NCBI GenBank assembly: GCA_026770585.1 | Contig: MU646685.1 | Coordinates: 317,274 to 328,435, forward strand | Direction: 5' to 3' | Length of the DNA: 11,162 nucleotides | From: Baffinella frigidus | Lineage: Eukaryota; Cryptophyceae; Cryptomonadales; Baffinellaceae | Shown here: in pieces, positions 1 through 6,180 of the stretch | Position numbering within the stretch: the stretch's first letter is position 1 | How the letters are laid out: each line of letters opens with the position of its first letter | The notes under the pieces: generated by a model | The model's input: the letters and a program-made list of their open reading frames with translations, nothing else | Told to the model about the DNA's origin: nothing | The model's database searches: none | Made by a program: the position numbers and the translations under genes

Positions 1-118
1 CACCACACACCACACACCACACACCACACACCACACACCACACACCACACACCACACACCACACACCACACACCACACACCACACACCACACACCACACA
101 CCGCACACCACACACCAC
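1..118. repeat. CACCACA heptamer satellite
   Basis: The unit CACCACA repeats head to tail with almost no variation; the first clear change is a G at 103. The period is seven, the same as that of the CCCTAAA telomere-like tracts that follow, and the strand asymmetry (C and A only on the + strand) is also the same. The tract runs off the left edge, so its true length is unknown. It could be an extreme telomere-variant block or an independent simple repeat. Confidence 0.95.
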
Positions 119-235
119 ACGCCCCACACACCACACCCCACCACCCACACCTCACACCCCACACCCCACACCCTACAAACCATACCTCACACTCCACACC
201 CCACACATCACACACCACGCACCACACACCACACA
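119..235. repeat. degenerate CA-rich continuation
   Basis: The heptamer decays into C/A-rich sequence with units such as CACACCC, CACCCCA and CACCCTA, and a short return to the CACCACA form near 205-235. It grades directly into CCCCAAA repeats with no unique sequence between, which suggests the satellites are connected by mutation and slippage. Confidence 0.8.
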
Positions 236-304
236 CCAAACCCCAAACCCCAAACCCCAAACCCCAAACCCGAAGAATGAAAACCTAATCCCCAAACCCT
301 AAAC
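236..304. repeat. CCCCAAA telomere-variant tract
   Basis: About five clean CCCCAAA heptamers (236-271) are followed by degenerate units and single CCCCAAA and CCCTAAA copies. The G-strand equivalent is TTTGGGG, a one-base variant of TTTAGGG with four G per repeat, so G-quadruplex potential is high. The tract ends at a CAGG tetramer (305-308). Confidence 0.85.
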
Positions 305-483
305 CAGGGTACAGTGCCCCGCGCAAGAACGGGGGCGTGAGACACTGAACCCTACATCCCTGAACTCTAACCCCCTCAGCCCTAAACCCGAAACCCGAAA
401 CCCGAAACCCGATAGCCGACATCCGATGCCTTAATCCGAATTACAGGGTATAGCGCCGCGCGGAAAGACGGGGGCGTGGGGCA
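305..483. repeat. 40-bp direct repeat enclosing CCCGAAA tract
   Basis: The segments 305-344 and 444-483 are near-identical 40-bp copies: both start CAGGGTA and share a GGGGGCGTG core, with several substitutions between them. Between the copies lie degenerate telomeric heptamers and a short clean CCCGAAA run (about 387-411). A telomere-like stretch bracketed by copies of one non-telomeric segment fits segmental duplication or repeated end-joining in a subtelomere. Confidence 0.75.
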
Positions 484-570
484 TTCGGGGGACGAGCCGT
501 TCCTCCTCTCCACGGCAGACTCGGACGTCGTCTCAGGTGATCCCTCTCAAGCTTGAGAAGCTTGAGGAGA

Positions 571-617
571 TTTTAGAGGATTTTAGAGGATTTAACATCC
601 TCTAAAATCCTCTGAAA
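571..617. repeat. 21-bp-arm hairpin in module copy one
   Basis: The arms 571-591 and 597-617 pair at 20 of 21 positions with a five-base loop. Each arm holds two direct copies of TTTTAGAGGA or its complement. Just upstream is the palindrome CTCAAGCTTGAG. The same hairpin recurs in copy four. Confidence 0.85.
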
Positions 618-876
618 TTTTCGGCAGACTCGGACGTCGTATCAGGTGTACTAACTGGAAAGGTTTGAATTATGTGTTCCTCTTTTGAAAAACTCTAAAC
701 CGCGACTGTTTCCCTTCAAGTCCCTCTAGAACCTTCTAAACCCATCTAAACCCTCTAAGCCTCTCTCAACCTTGTAAACACTGGTATGGGGGGGACTCGG
801 GAGACGAGTTGTTCCTCATATCGACGGCAGACTCGGACGTCGTCGCAGGTGAACTAACTGGAAAGGTTTTCGGGCT

Positions 877-899
877 GTTTTCCTCGGAGGGAGGAAAAC
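877..899. repeat. 9-bp perfect hairpin in module copy three
   Basis: GTTTTCCTC (877-885) and GAGGAAAAC (891-899) are perfect complements around a five-base loop. They lie in sequence present in the third module copy but not in the second, so they belong to an insertion, or to a segment lost from copy two. Confidence 0.7.
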
Positions 900-1149
900 A
901 AAATCGGCGGATAAGAGTTTTTTAGAAAACTTAAAAAACTCTAAACCGCGAATGTTTCCCTTGATGTCCCTGTAGAACCTTCTGAACCCATCTTAAACGT
1001 TGTAAAATTCTCTAAAACCCTCTAAGCCTCTCTAAACCTTGTAAACACTGATTGGGGGGGCATTCGGGAGACGAGCCGTTCCTCCTCTCAAAGGCAGACT
1101 CGGACGTTGTCTCAGGTGATCCCTCTCAAGCTTGAGAAGTTTGAGAAGA

Positions 1150-1196
1150 TTTTAGAGGATTTTAGAGGATTTAAAATCCTCTAAAATTCTCTAAAA
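1150..1196. repeat. 21-bp-arm hairpin in module copy four
   Basis: The arms 1150-1170 and 1176-1196 pair at 20 of 21 positions with a five-base loop. This is the homologue of the hairpin at 571-617. The single mismatch sits at a different position in the two copies, so each has drifted independently while keeping the fold. Confidence 0.85.
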
Positions 1197-1202
1197 ACAA
1201 TT

Positions 1203-1571
1203 AAAACTTGGGGAGTTTCCCGGGCGGGTTGGGCTCTCAGTAAGACCTGCGACCCTACGGTAGGCAACCTGTAGGGACATAGAGGGGTTCCTACGGATAA
1301 CGTCCTCGATCGAACTGGTCGAACACTGCAGTGTCGCCTTCTCGAAAGCGATCGCCATCACGTGACCACATACACCTCCTTTTCAAACCCCTGTAAAACC
1401 TGCCAAACTCTTCTCGATTTTTTCCGTAAAAAATATTCTCAACCCCTCTGAAACTTTCAAAAAATCTCCAAGACATCTAAACTCTGGCGTGTGGGGTTTG
1501 CAGGGCGGATCGGGCTGTCAGTCGACGGTGTGTCCTTCTCGAAAGCGATTGCTGTCAATTCCACAGGTTTA
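1203..1571. repeat. duplicated GC-rich segment with CGAAAGCGAT boxes
   Basis: The stretch near 1211-1246 is repeated imperfectly near 1493-1526: both carry GGGCGG, then GGGCT and TCAGT. Each is followed, at different distance, by a CTTCTCGAAAGCGAT box (1338 and 1535). The second box continues into TCAATTCCACAGGTT, which is also found in the third copy split by the foldback element at 1764. A short hairpin (CCCTAC and GTAGGG, near 1252-1275) is present. The open frame on the minus strand at 1291-1476 has no recognisable features and I do not treat it as a gene. Confidence 0.6.
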
Positions 1572-1727
1572 CCCTTGAGTCCTAAACCCTAAACCCTGGT
1601 TTACCCCTGACTCCCAAACCCTTACCCCTGAGTCCTAAACCGCAAACCCTGAGTCCTAAACTCACTCCTTAACCCTAGCCCCTAGCCTCTAACCCCTAGC
1701 CCTAACCCCCAACCCTAACCCTGTGGT
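1572..1727. repeat. degenerate CCCTAAA/CCCTAGCC tract
   Basis: This is a C-strand telomere-like tract with mixed units (CCCTAAA, CCCTGAGT, CCCTAGC, CCCTAAC). It is more degenerate than the tracts further right, and ends at GTGGTGTTAACGG rather than at a CAGG junction. Confidence 0.8.
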
Positions 1728-1759
1728 GTTAACGGCGATCGCGTGGCCTTGTCGAAAGC

Positions 1760-1908
1760 GATCTCATATGGAAACACTTTTATTTAAAAAAAAAATGGCA
1801 ATGAAATTTATTACACAGAACGATGTTTACTAGTAATATTAAAGCAAACGTGTAGTAATTTTCATCGAAATCCAGTTTTTAAACTTAAAAGTGTTTCCAC
1901 ATTAGATC
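1760..1908. repeat. GATC target-site duplication pair
   Basis: GATC at 1760-1763 and at 1905-1908 directly abut the two ends of the foldback element. Other copies of the host box have only one GAT(C/T) at this place, which supports a four-base duplication made on insertion. A three-base reading (GAT or ATC) with a shifted boundary cannot be excluded. Confidence 0.7.
1764..1904. mobile_element. 141-bp foldback MITE-like element
   Basis: The ends form an inverted repeat: the first 19 bases and the complement of the last 19 match at 17 positions, sharing TGGAAACACTTTTA. The whole element is an imperfect palindrome (for example, ATGAAATTTATTACACA near 1801 pairs imperfectly with the segment near 1847-1863), centred on TTACTAGTAA at 1827-1836. 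GATC flanks both ends (1760-1763 and 1905-1908). Removing the element and one GATC rebuilds the CTTnTCGAAAGCGATCGCCGTCAACTCCACAGG-type box seen intact at 1338 and 1535. It is AT-rich unlike its GC-rich surroundings. It encodes nothing, so any movement would need a transposase in trans. The superfamily is uncertain. Confidence 0.85.
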
Positions 1909-1970
1909 GCCGTCAACTCCACAGGTTCCCCCCTCCTCTACAATCCTATATCTCTCTTTTTTACCCCGCT

Positions 1971-2535
1971 AAAACTTTGTAAACACTCGAACAGGCTCCT
2001 CTTCGCTCCGCGAGCTTCCACAAGACGACCTGGGAAAGCCCACCGTCGAATTGGCGTCCCTTCTAAAACCCTCTAAAATCATCTGTATCTATTTTACACC
2101 CCTCTCAAACCCTCTAAAACTATCTATATCTATTTTACGCCCCTCTAAAACCCTCTATAACCATCTATATCTATTTTAAATCCCTCTATAAACCCCTTTA
2201 AAATTCTCTAAAACTTTGTAAACACTCGAACAGGCTCCTCTTCGCTCATCCAACTTCCACAAGACGACCCGGGAAAGCCCACCGTCGAGCTGGCGTTCCT
2301 TCTAAAACCCTCTATAACCATCTATATCTATTTTAAATTCCTCTAAATCCTTCTAAAACCATCTATGACTATTTTACGCCCCTCTAAAACCCTCTATAAC
2401 CATCTATATCTATTTTAAATCCCTCTATAAACCCCTTTGAAATTCTCTAAAACTTTGTAAACACTCGAGCAGGCTCCTCTTCGCTCATCGAACTTCCACA
2501 AGACGACCCGGGAAAGCCCACCGTCGAACTGGCGG
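1971..2535. repeat. 239-bp tandem satellite, two spacings plus partial
   Basis: The landmark AAAACTTTGTAAACACTCGA occurs three times, with its AAAAC core offset by exactly 239 bp each time (first C at 1975, 2214 and 2453). Each copy continues through CAGGCTCCTCTTCGCTC, CTTCCACAAGACGACC and CCACCGTCGA to TGGCG. Between landmarks lie about three sub-repeats of roughly 40 bp, each CCCTCTAAAACC-like followed by ATCTATATCTATTTTA. The third copy breaks off at TGGCGGTCCACACCCC and goes straight into CCCCAAA tract. TGTAAACACT is shared with the 481-1202 modules. Confidence 0.9.
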
Positions 2536-2680
2536 TCCACACCCCAAACCCCAAACCCCAAGGCCTCAGGCATAAAACCGAAACCCAAGCCCACCGTCGA
2601 GCTGGCGTTCCACACCCCAAACCCTGAACCCTAAACCCTAAACCCCAAACCACAAACCCCAAACCCCAAACCCCAAACCA
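2536..2680. repeat. CCCCAAA/CCCTAAA tract with satellite fragment
   Basis: Mostly CCCCAAA heptamers with some CCCTGAA and CCCTAAA. Inside, 2587-2611 is a fragment of the 239-bp satellite (AAGCCCACCGTCGAGCTGGC and onward), again followed directly by CCACACCCC. A satellite end and the telomere-like tract are thus joined at the same place twice. The tract ends at CAGG (2679-2682). Confidence 0.85.
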
Positions 2681-2790
2681 GGTCCACACAAGCCTCGCCC
2701 CCCCATCTCTCCGCCGTGCCCCGCTGGTATCTCCCCCCCCATTGCAAGGTTTTAGAGGGTTTTCTAAAACCCGTTAGCCAGCGGAAATTT

Positions 2791-2873
2791 GTACTGAGCA
2801 TCGCCCGAAATCGATCCCCCCGTAGTGCGGATCCGCCGAACGAAAAGGCCTTTGAGTTTGAGGCTGACTGCAC
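2791..2873. repeat. dispersed CGCCCGAAATCGA module, diverged copy
   Basis: The copy begins TTTGTACTGAGC and keeps the CATCGCCCGAAATCGA core, a C-tract, GATCCGCCGAACGAAAAGG and GAGGCTGACTG. It is the most diverged of three copies; the others are at about 3065 and 3432. Confidence 0.75.
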
Positions 2874-2895
2874 TGCGAACCCGGATATTTTGTAT

Positions 2896-2924
2896 AAGTC
2901 AACACCCCCACAAATTGTCAACTT
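2896..2924. repeat. short GTTGAC-type dyad
   Basis: AAGTCAAC at 2896 and GTCAACTT ending at 2924 make a partly matching site. On the minus strand it begins AAGTTGACAATTTGT, like the 40-bp dyads further right, but it is only 29 bp long and its second half is altered. It may be a degenerate relative or chance. Confidence 0.35.
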
Positions 2925-3064
2925 TAGAAACGAGATACACCATTGGTGTACTTCGATTTTCGATTTTCGCCTTGAGTTGACTAATACAAAAACTCCGCCC
3001 TGGCAGTGGACTGAGGAGATTGCGCGCAGGTCACATATATTCTGCCCCCCCCCCCGGTAGAACG

Positions 3065-3172
3065 TTGCACCAGACGTCGCCCGAAATCGACCCCCCCGTG
3101 CTGAAGATCCGCGAACCGAAAAGGCCGCTAAGGCTGACTGGAGCGCTGGGGTGCAGGTCACAGTTAACTCCT
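3065..3172. repeat. dispersed CGCCCGAAATCGA module, second copy
   Basis: TTGCACCAGACGTCGCCCGA is followed by a C-tract, CGTGCTGAAGATCCGCGAAC, AAGGCTGACTGGAGCGC and GTGCAGGTCACA. It matches the copy at 3432 closely over about 100 bp. After GCAGGTCACA the two diverge: this one continues GTTAACTCC, while the later copy continues CTTATTCCGCG. Confidence 0.85.
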
Positions 3173-3210
3173 CCGTTCTCTTCCGTGTTTCTCGTTCACG
3201 TGTGTGATTT

Positions 3211-3424
3211 ATATGTGTAAACCCTAGACTCTAAACCCTTCACCCTAACACCTGAACGCTAACTCTAAACGCTGAGCCCCAATACCTAAGCCCTGAACCC
3301 TAAACCCTAAAACCCTGAACCGCAGGTTACGGTTTTTCCGCGATTCCCTAAGTCCTAAACCCTTAACCCTAAAACCCTGAACTGCAGGGCACACTTATCC
3401 CGCGTTTCCGGGTGCGGAACCGCG
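3211..3424. repeat. degenerate telomeric tracts with two GCAGG modules
   Basis: C-strand units CCCTAAA, CCCTGAA and CCTAAGC fill most of the stretch. Twice (about 3308-3350 and 3365-3424) the sequence runs AACCCTAAAACCCTGAAC, then a GCAGG box (CAGG at 3323 and 3385), then a variant of the segment ending TTCCGCG or TTTCCGGGTGCGGAACC. The telomeric lead-in plus module appears to have been duplicated together. Confidence 0.8.
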
Positions 3425-3431
3425 CAGACCT

Positions 3432-3557
3432 TTGTACCAGACGTCGCCCGAAATCGACCCCCCCGTGCTGAAGACCCGCGAACCGAAAAGACCGTGAAGG
3501 CTGAGTGGAGCGCTTGGGGGGCAGGTCACACTTATTCCGCGATTCCGGGTGCGGAAC
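3432..3557. repeat. dispersed CGCCCGAAATCGA module, third copy
   Basis: This is the fullest copy: TTGTACCAGACGTCGCCCGA, C-tract, CGTGCTGAAGACCCGCGAAC, AAGGCTGAGTGGAGCGC, GCAGGTCACACTTATTCC, then GATTCCGGGTGCGGAACC. The final segment recurs without the first part at 3655-3690, so the two halves also move or duplicate independently. Confidence 0.85.
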
Positions 3558-3654
3558 CCCGCAGACCTTCACTTAGCAACCTGCGACAGCCCAAAATCCT
3601 GAAAGTTAATTGTCCTCAGGCAAGTTGTGCACCCTGAACCATAGGTTGGCGCGC

Positions 3655-3890
3655 AGGTCACACTTATTCCGCGATTTCGGGTGCGGAACCGCTCCTCCGC
3701 CTCGGTCCGTATCTCGCAGGTCGAAACCGTACACCCTTGAACGCCTTTAAACCCTCAAACATTAAATATAAAACACGAGACGTAAAACATAAACCCTCAA
3801 CCTTAGACCCTAAACCCTAAATCGGTCCGTGTTGCGCAGGTTGAACCGTAAACCCTAAACCATGAACCCCAAACCGTGAACCTTCCTAAA
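3655..3890. repeat. GCAGGTCACACTTATTCC module and telomeric filler
   Basis: It starts with the GCAGGTCACACTTATTCC module, ending GGGTGCGGAACC. It then runs through GCTCCTCCGCCTCGGTCCGT into degenerate telomeric units (AAACCCTCAAAC, CCCTAAA) and a second, shorter CGGTCCGT-GTTGCGCAGGTTGAACC segment near 3823. The portion from 3681 is repeated at 4398, beyond the minisatellite. Confidence 0.75.
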
Positions 3891-4010
3891 CCACATTGAA
3901 ACTGCTTTGATTAAGAATATTTTGTAGTTATCTTATGGGGGGTTTCTATCGTTCCTATAGTGAAGCTACGTCGAAGCCAAGATAGCAAATTCCTCCCTTA
4001 AGATAAAACA
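3891..4010. other. unique spacer left of the minisatellite
   Basis: About 120 bases, AT-richer than the surroundings, contain no heptamers. TTATCTTATGGG (near 3929) and CCCTTAAGATAA (near 3995) form a loose inverted pair with one mismatch. No open frame, promoter or RNA gene is evident. Confidence 0.4.
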
Positions 4011-4395
4011 AACGGTGTTTGAAACAACGGTGTTTGACACAACGGTGTTTGAAAGACAGAACGGTGTTTGACACAACGGTGTTTGAAAGACAGAACGGTG
4101 TTTGAAACAACGGTGTTTGAAGGATAGAACGGTGTTTGAAACAACGGTGTTTGAAAGACAGAACGGTGTTTGAAACAACGGTGTTTGAAAGACAGAAGGG
4201 TGTTTGACACAACGTTGTTTGAAGGATAGAACGGTGTTTGACACAAAGTTGTTTGAAGGATAGAACGGTGTTTGAAACCACGGTGTTTGAAAGACAGAAG
4301 GGTGTTTGAAACCACGGTGTTTGAAAGACAGAAGGGTGTTTGAAACAACGGTGTTTGAAAGATAGAACGGTGTTTGAAACCACGGTGTTTGAAAC
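4011..4395. repeat. alternating 15/19-bp minisatellite, 23 half-units
   Basis: Every half-unit begins AACGGTGTTTGA or a one- or two-base variant. Thirteen end AAC or CAC (15 bp) and ten end AAGACAG, AGGATAG or AAGATAG (19 bp), and 13x15 plus 10x19 equals 385, the array length. Outside the ends they alternate strictly, giving a 34-bp higher-order period. Variants such as AAGGG and CACGG occur at consistent places in the right part, which points to local expansion. Because 34 is not a multiple of three, all three minus-strand frames stay open and encode the same 34-residue peptide repeat out of phase; I regard those frames as repeat artefacts. Confidence 0.95.
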
Positions 4396-4397
4396 TG

Positions 4398-4520
4398 GTG
4401 CGGAACCGCTCCTCCGCCTCGGTCCGTATCGCTCAGGTCGAAACCGTAAACCCTTGCAAGCCCCTCAACCCAAACATCAAACAGAAAACATGAAACATAA
4501 AACGTAAAACAGAAAAACAG
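4398..4520. repeat. direct repeat of the 3681 flank
   Basis: GTGCGGAACCGCTCCTCCGC and the following CTCGGTCCGTAT match the sequence from 3681. This continues into CAGGTCGAAACCGTA and AACCCTTG, and then loosely through A-rich units (AACATAAA, AACAGAAA). The minisatellite and its spacer therefore lie between two copies of the same flank about 717 bp apart. Confidence 0.8.
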
Positions 4521-4734
4521 AAAAACCTAAACCCTAGACATTAAACCCTAAACCCTATATCCTAAATCTTAAACCCGAAACCCGAAACAGGTCGGGCTAC
4601 ACGAGAACCCTTCCTGCGAAGCGCTTCTGCTCGCGCCCGGTACACCCCACACCCTAAACCCTGAACCCTAAACCCGAATCCCGAAACCCGAAACCCGAAT
4701 CCCGAAACCCTAAACCCCCATTCCCCGAACCCTA
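4521..4734. repeat. CCCTAAA and CCCGAAA tracts around a short unique insert
   Basis: Degenerate telomeric units reach a CAGG junction at 4588-4591. A non-telomeric stretch follows (4592-4643, GC-rich, including the small hairpin GAAGCGCTTC). Then telomeric units resume with a CCCGAAA/CCCGAAT preference (4670-4708). Confidence 0.75.
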
Positions 4735-4838
4735 TACCATAAACCATAATCCATAGACCATAAACCGTAAACCGTAAACCATAAACCATAAACCATAAAC
4801 CGTAAACCATAAACCGTAAACCATAAACCATAAACCAT
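4735..4838. repeat. CCATAAA/CCGTAAA telomere-variant block
   Basis: About fourteen heptamers of CCATAAA mixed with CCGTAAA appear in one run. Neither variant is common elsewhere in the window, so this block was homogenised locally. The register of seven is kept through both edges into CCCTAAA-type units. Confidence 0.9.
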
Positions 4839-5040
4839 ATACCTTGAACCCTAAACCCTGAACCCTAAACCCTCAACACTTAACCCTAAACCCTAAAATC
4901 TAAACCCCAAATCCTGTACCCTATACCCTAAACACTAAACACTAAACCCTAAACCCTAAACCCTAAACCCTAAACCCTAAACTCTGCCCCCTATACCCTA
5001 AACCCTAAACCCTAAACCCTAAACCCTAAACACTAACCCA
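4839..5040. repeat. clean CCCTAAA interstitial telomere tracts
   Basis: The purest CCCTAAA runs in the left half lie at about 4945-4980 and 4995-5030, each with five to six perfect heptamers. They are separated by slightly diverged units (CCCTATA, CACTAAA). This is the best evidence that TTTAGGG is the organism's telomere unit. The tract ends at CCCAGG (CAGG at 5039-5042). Confidence 0.95.
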
Positions 5041-5092
5041 GGAGATTCCGGGGAGTTCCACTTCACGCTTTCCGTGTCGGGTAACCTTACTC
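5041..5092. other. 52-bp non-telomeric insert
   Basis: A short GC-balanced stretch without heptamers lies between the CCCTAAA tract and the CACGAAA block. I see no copy of it elsewhere in the window and no recognisable signal. Confidence 0.5.
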
Positions 5093-5297
5093 CAAACCCG
5101 AAACCCGAAACACGAAACACGAAACAAGAATCGAGACACGAAACGCGCAACAAGAAACGAAACACGAAACACGAAAATCGAAACACGAAACGCGAAACTC
5201 GAAACCAAACACGAAACAAGAAACGAAACATGAAACGTCAAACCCCAAACCGTGGGCACTGTACCCTGAACCCCAAACACGAAACACGAAACACGAA
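5093..5297. repeat. CACGAAA/CGCGAAA telomere-variant block
   Basis: Units are chiefly CACGAAA, with CCCGAAA at the start, some CGCGAAA, and compressed forms such as AAGAAACG. A short break at 5241-5270 holds GTGGGCACTGTACCCTGAAC, reminiscent of the CAGGGTACAGTGCCC segment near 305 in reverse orientation. Three more CACGAAA units follow before the tract changes to CCCCAAA. Confidence 0.85.
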
Positions 5298-5430
5298 CCC
5301 CCCAAACCCCAAACCCCAAACCCCAATCCCCAAACCCCAAACCCCAAACCTCAAACCCCAAATCCCAAACCCCAAACCCCCAACCCCAAACCCCAGACCC
5401 CAAAACCCAAAACCAAAACCCCCAAGCAGG
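5298..5430. repeat. CCCCAAA telomere-variant block
   Basis: About eighteen heptamers are mainly CCCCAAA, with some CCCCAAT, CCTCAAA and CCCCCAA. The complement is G-rich (TTTGGGG) and is followed on the + strand by G-runs at 5432-5451, so both strands of this small area have quadruplex potential. The long open frames across it encode only heptamer-derived low-complexity peptides. The block ends at AAGCAGG. Confidence 0.9.
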
Positions 5431-5478
5431 CGGGGGGGCAGTGGGGGGGGGTGAGAAAGGCATGCCGGGACGATGCGT

Positions 5479-5492
5479 GAGACTGCAGTCTC
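5479..5492. repeat. 14-bp perfect palindrome
   Basis: GAGACTGCAGTCTC is its own complement. It abuts the left side of the foldback element, and the 12-base core AGACTGCAGTCT occurs again at 5815-5826 in the next foldback. Confidence 0.85.
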
Positions 5493-5694
5493 TGCAAGAG
5501 GGTACTCCTAGCTCTGTCCCAGTGCAATTTGGTCTCGTAAATAGAGTGCCCCCTCCCAAAATTTCACAGGTGAATTTTGACCCCCCCCTCCAGTGAAATT
5601 CACCTGTGAAATTTCGGGGGGGGCACTCTACCTACGAGACCAAATTGAACTGGGATAGAGCTAGTATACCTCCTTCTGAACATGTGGCTTGCAG
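5492..5694. mobile_element. large foldback element, ~80-bp arms
   Basis: Arms at about 5496-5576 and 5595-5676 are inverted copies matching at nearly nine bases in ten, around a loop of under 20 bases. Matched segments include CAATTTGGTCTCGTA, TAGAGTGCCCCC and AATTTCACAGGTGAATTT and their complements. CTGCAAG (5492-5498) and CTTGCAG (5688-5694) extend the symmetry, after an unpaired stretch on the right. No clear target duplication was found and nothing is encoded. It may be a MITE or a remnant of palindromic duplication. Confidence 0.8.
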
Positions 5695-5770
5695 GTGTAT
5701 TTATTGATACACTTTTTGCTGGTATACGTTTTAACAAAGTATAATGCGTTTTATGAAGGCTAGTAGCGTC
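5695..5770. other. AT-rich spacer with small hairpin
   Basis: GTGTAT (5695-5700) pairs with ATACAC (5707-5712). The rest is AT-rich and unlike the neighbours, and no gene is visible. Confidence 0.4.
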
Positions 5771-5812
5771 GGGGATTGGGGGTTTAGGATTTCGGGGATT
5801 GGGGGTTTAGGA
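5771..5812. repeat. 23-bp G-strand telomere-like duplication
   Basis: GGGGATTGGGGGTTTAGGA occurs at 5771-5789 and 5794-5812. The orientation is opposite to the preceding 5 kb of C-strand tracts, so this piece is inverted relative to them. Confidence 0.8.
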
Positions 5813-5859
5813 AGAGACTGCAGTCTTCCCGAAGACTGTCTCTTCGGGAGGGTACGCTT

Positions 5860-5895
5860 ACCCTACCCTAGTATGCTCCTATACTAGGGTAGGGT
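5860..5895. repeat. 15-bp perfect hairpin of telomere-like arms
   Basis: ACCCTACCCTAGTAT (5860-5874) and its exact complement (5881-5895) flank a six-base loop, GCTCCT. The arms contain CCCTA and TAGGG steps, so a telomere-like sequence meets its own inverse here. Confidence 0.9.
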
Positions 5896-5916
5896 TTTAA
5901 AATAGTCACACTTCTA

Positions 5917-5934
5917 GGTGGAGCATGCTCCACC
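5917..5934. repeat. 18-bp perfect palindrome
   Basis: GGTGGAGCATGCTCCACC is fully self-complementary with no spacer. It could be a dimeric protein-binding site or the tip of an ancient hairpin. Confidence 0.9.
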
Positions 5935-5966
5935 CTTACAATGACGTGGCATCTTACAGTCTCTTC

Positions 5967-6180
5967 GAGAGAGTAATTTCCGCTTCCGGGTTATAGAGGA
6001 CTTTAGAGGGTTTTACATGGGTTTCGATTGTGTTAGTTGCTAATATTTGGCGTCAGAGGGTTTCAAAAATAAAATGGGTCTTTCTTTCGCAGGGGGTGGG
6101 GTTCGGGGGGACAAGGAAAGGTGGAGCGGAGGGCTCTCTCTCGAGCAGGCAATCCATACACGCTCGACCCTCTCCCCCCA
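5967..6180. other. no recognisable feature
   Basis: About 210 bases of mixed sequence include TAGAGGACTTTAGAGGGTTTTA, similar to the filler of the 481-1202 modules on the opposite strand, and a G-rich patch near 6091-6112. No open frame of note, RNA gene or repeat copy was identified. Confidence 0.4.

Larger units (their letters stand above)
481..1202. repeat. four-copy subtelomeric module array (types 1-2-2-1)
   Basis: A box containing GGCAGACTCGGACGT occurs four times (near 514, 622, 825 and 1094), usually preceded by CGGGAGACGAGCCGTTCC or a close variant. Copies one and four continue with CCCTCTCAAGCTTGAGAAG and a hairpin. Copies two and three instead continue with AACTGGAAAGGTT, then an ACTCTAAACCGCGA segment, CTCTAAA-rich sequence and CTTGTAAACACTG. 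The order is therefore type 1, 2, 2, 1. Copy three carries extra sequence with its own two small hairpins (877-899 and 917-939). The CCCTCTAAAA-like filler resembles a telomeric unit with a TCT insertion. No reading frame of note crosses it. Confidence 0.8.
2716..3060 (+). other. weak open frame, probably not a gene
   Basis: This frame of 114 codons starts at an ATG and ends in a TAG after a C-tract. The product is basic to neutral with no motif, signal peptide or membrane segment that I recognise. Its first part lies in a diverged copy of the dispersed CGCCCGAAATCGA module, and a longer minus-strand frame (2631-3161) overlaps it, which argues that both are chance openings. No introns or promoter can be supported. 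Confidence 0.1.
5811..5966. mobile_element. possible second foldback element
   Basis: GAAGAGACTG (5811-5820) is the exact complement of CAGTCTCTTC (5957-5966), giving 10-bp inverted ends 156 bp apart. Inside are the palindrome AGACTGCAGTCT, overlapping hairpins built from CCGAAGA and TCTTCGG, a 15-bp perfect hairpin and an 18-bp perfect palindrome. No target duplication is apparent, so this may be a cluster of palindromes and not one element. Confidence 0.5.

Noticed and set aside
1-118. True chromosome-end telomere at the left edge
   Set aside because: The unit is CACCACA, not CCCTAAA, and the tract is cut by the window edge. It may be a variant satellite, but a functional telomere cannot be claimed.
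2631-3161. Minus-strand frame of 176 codons
   Set aside because: The longest open frame besides 5026-5559, but it begins and ends in repeat modules and telomeric tract, overlaps a + strand frame and has no recognisable domain.
3955-4383. Minus-strand open frames of 142, 116 and 92 codons
   Set aside because: They run through the 34-bp minisatellite in different frames and encode the same peptide repeat, an arithmetic consequence of the period and a lack of stops.
4011-4395. CRISPR-like appearance of the 15/19-bp array
   Set aside because: There are no unique spacers; both half-units are versions of one sequence, and the context is eukaryotic.
4562-4831. Minus-strand frame of 89 codons
   Set aside because: It is a translation of CCATAAA/CCGTAAA repeats, MVYGLRF-type low complexity.
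5026-5559. Minus-strand frame of 177 codons and + strand frame 5074-5454
   Set aside because: The peptides are translated telomere-variant heptamers (GLGFGVW-type and PNPKP-type); there is no coding evidence.
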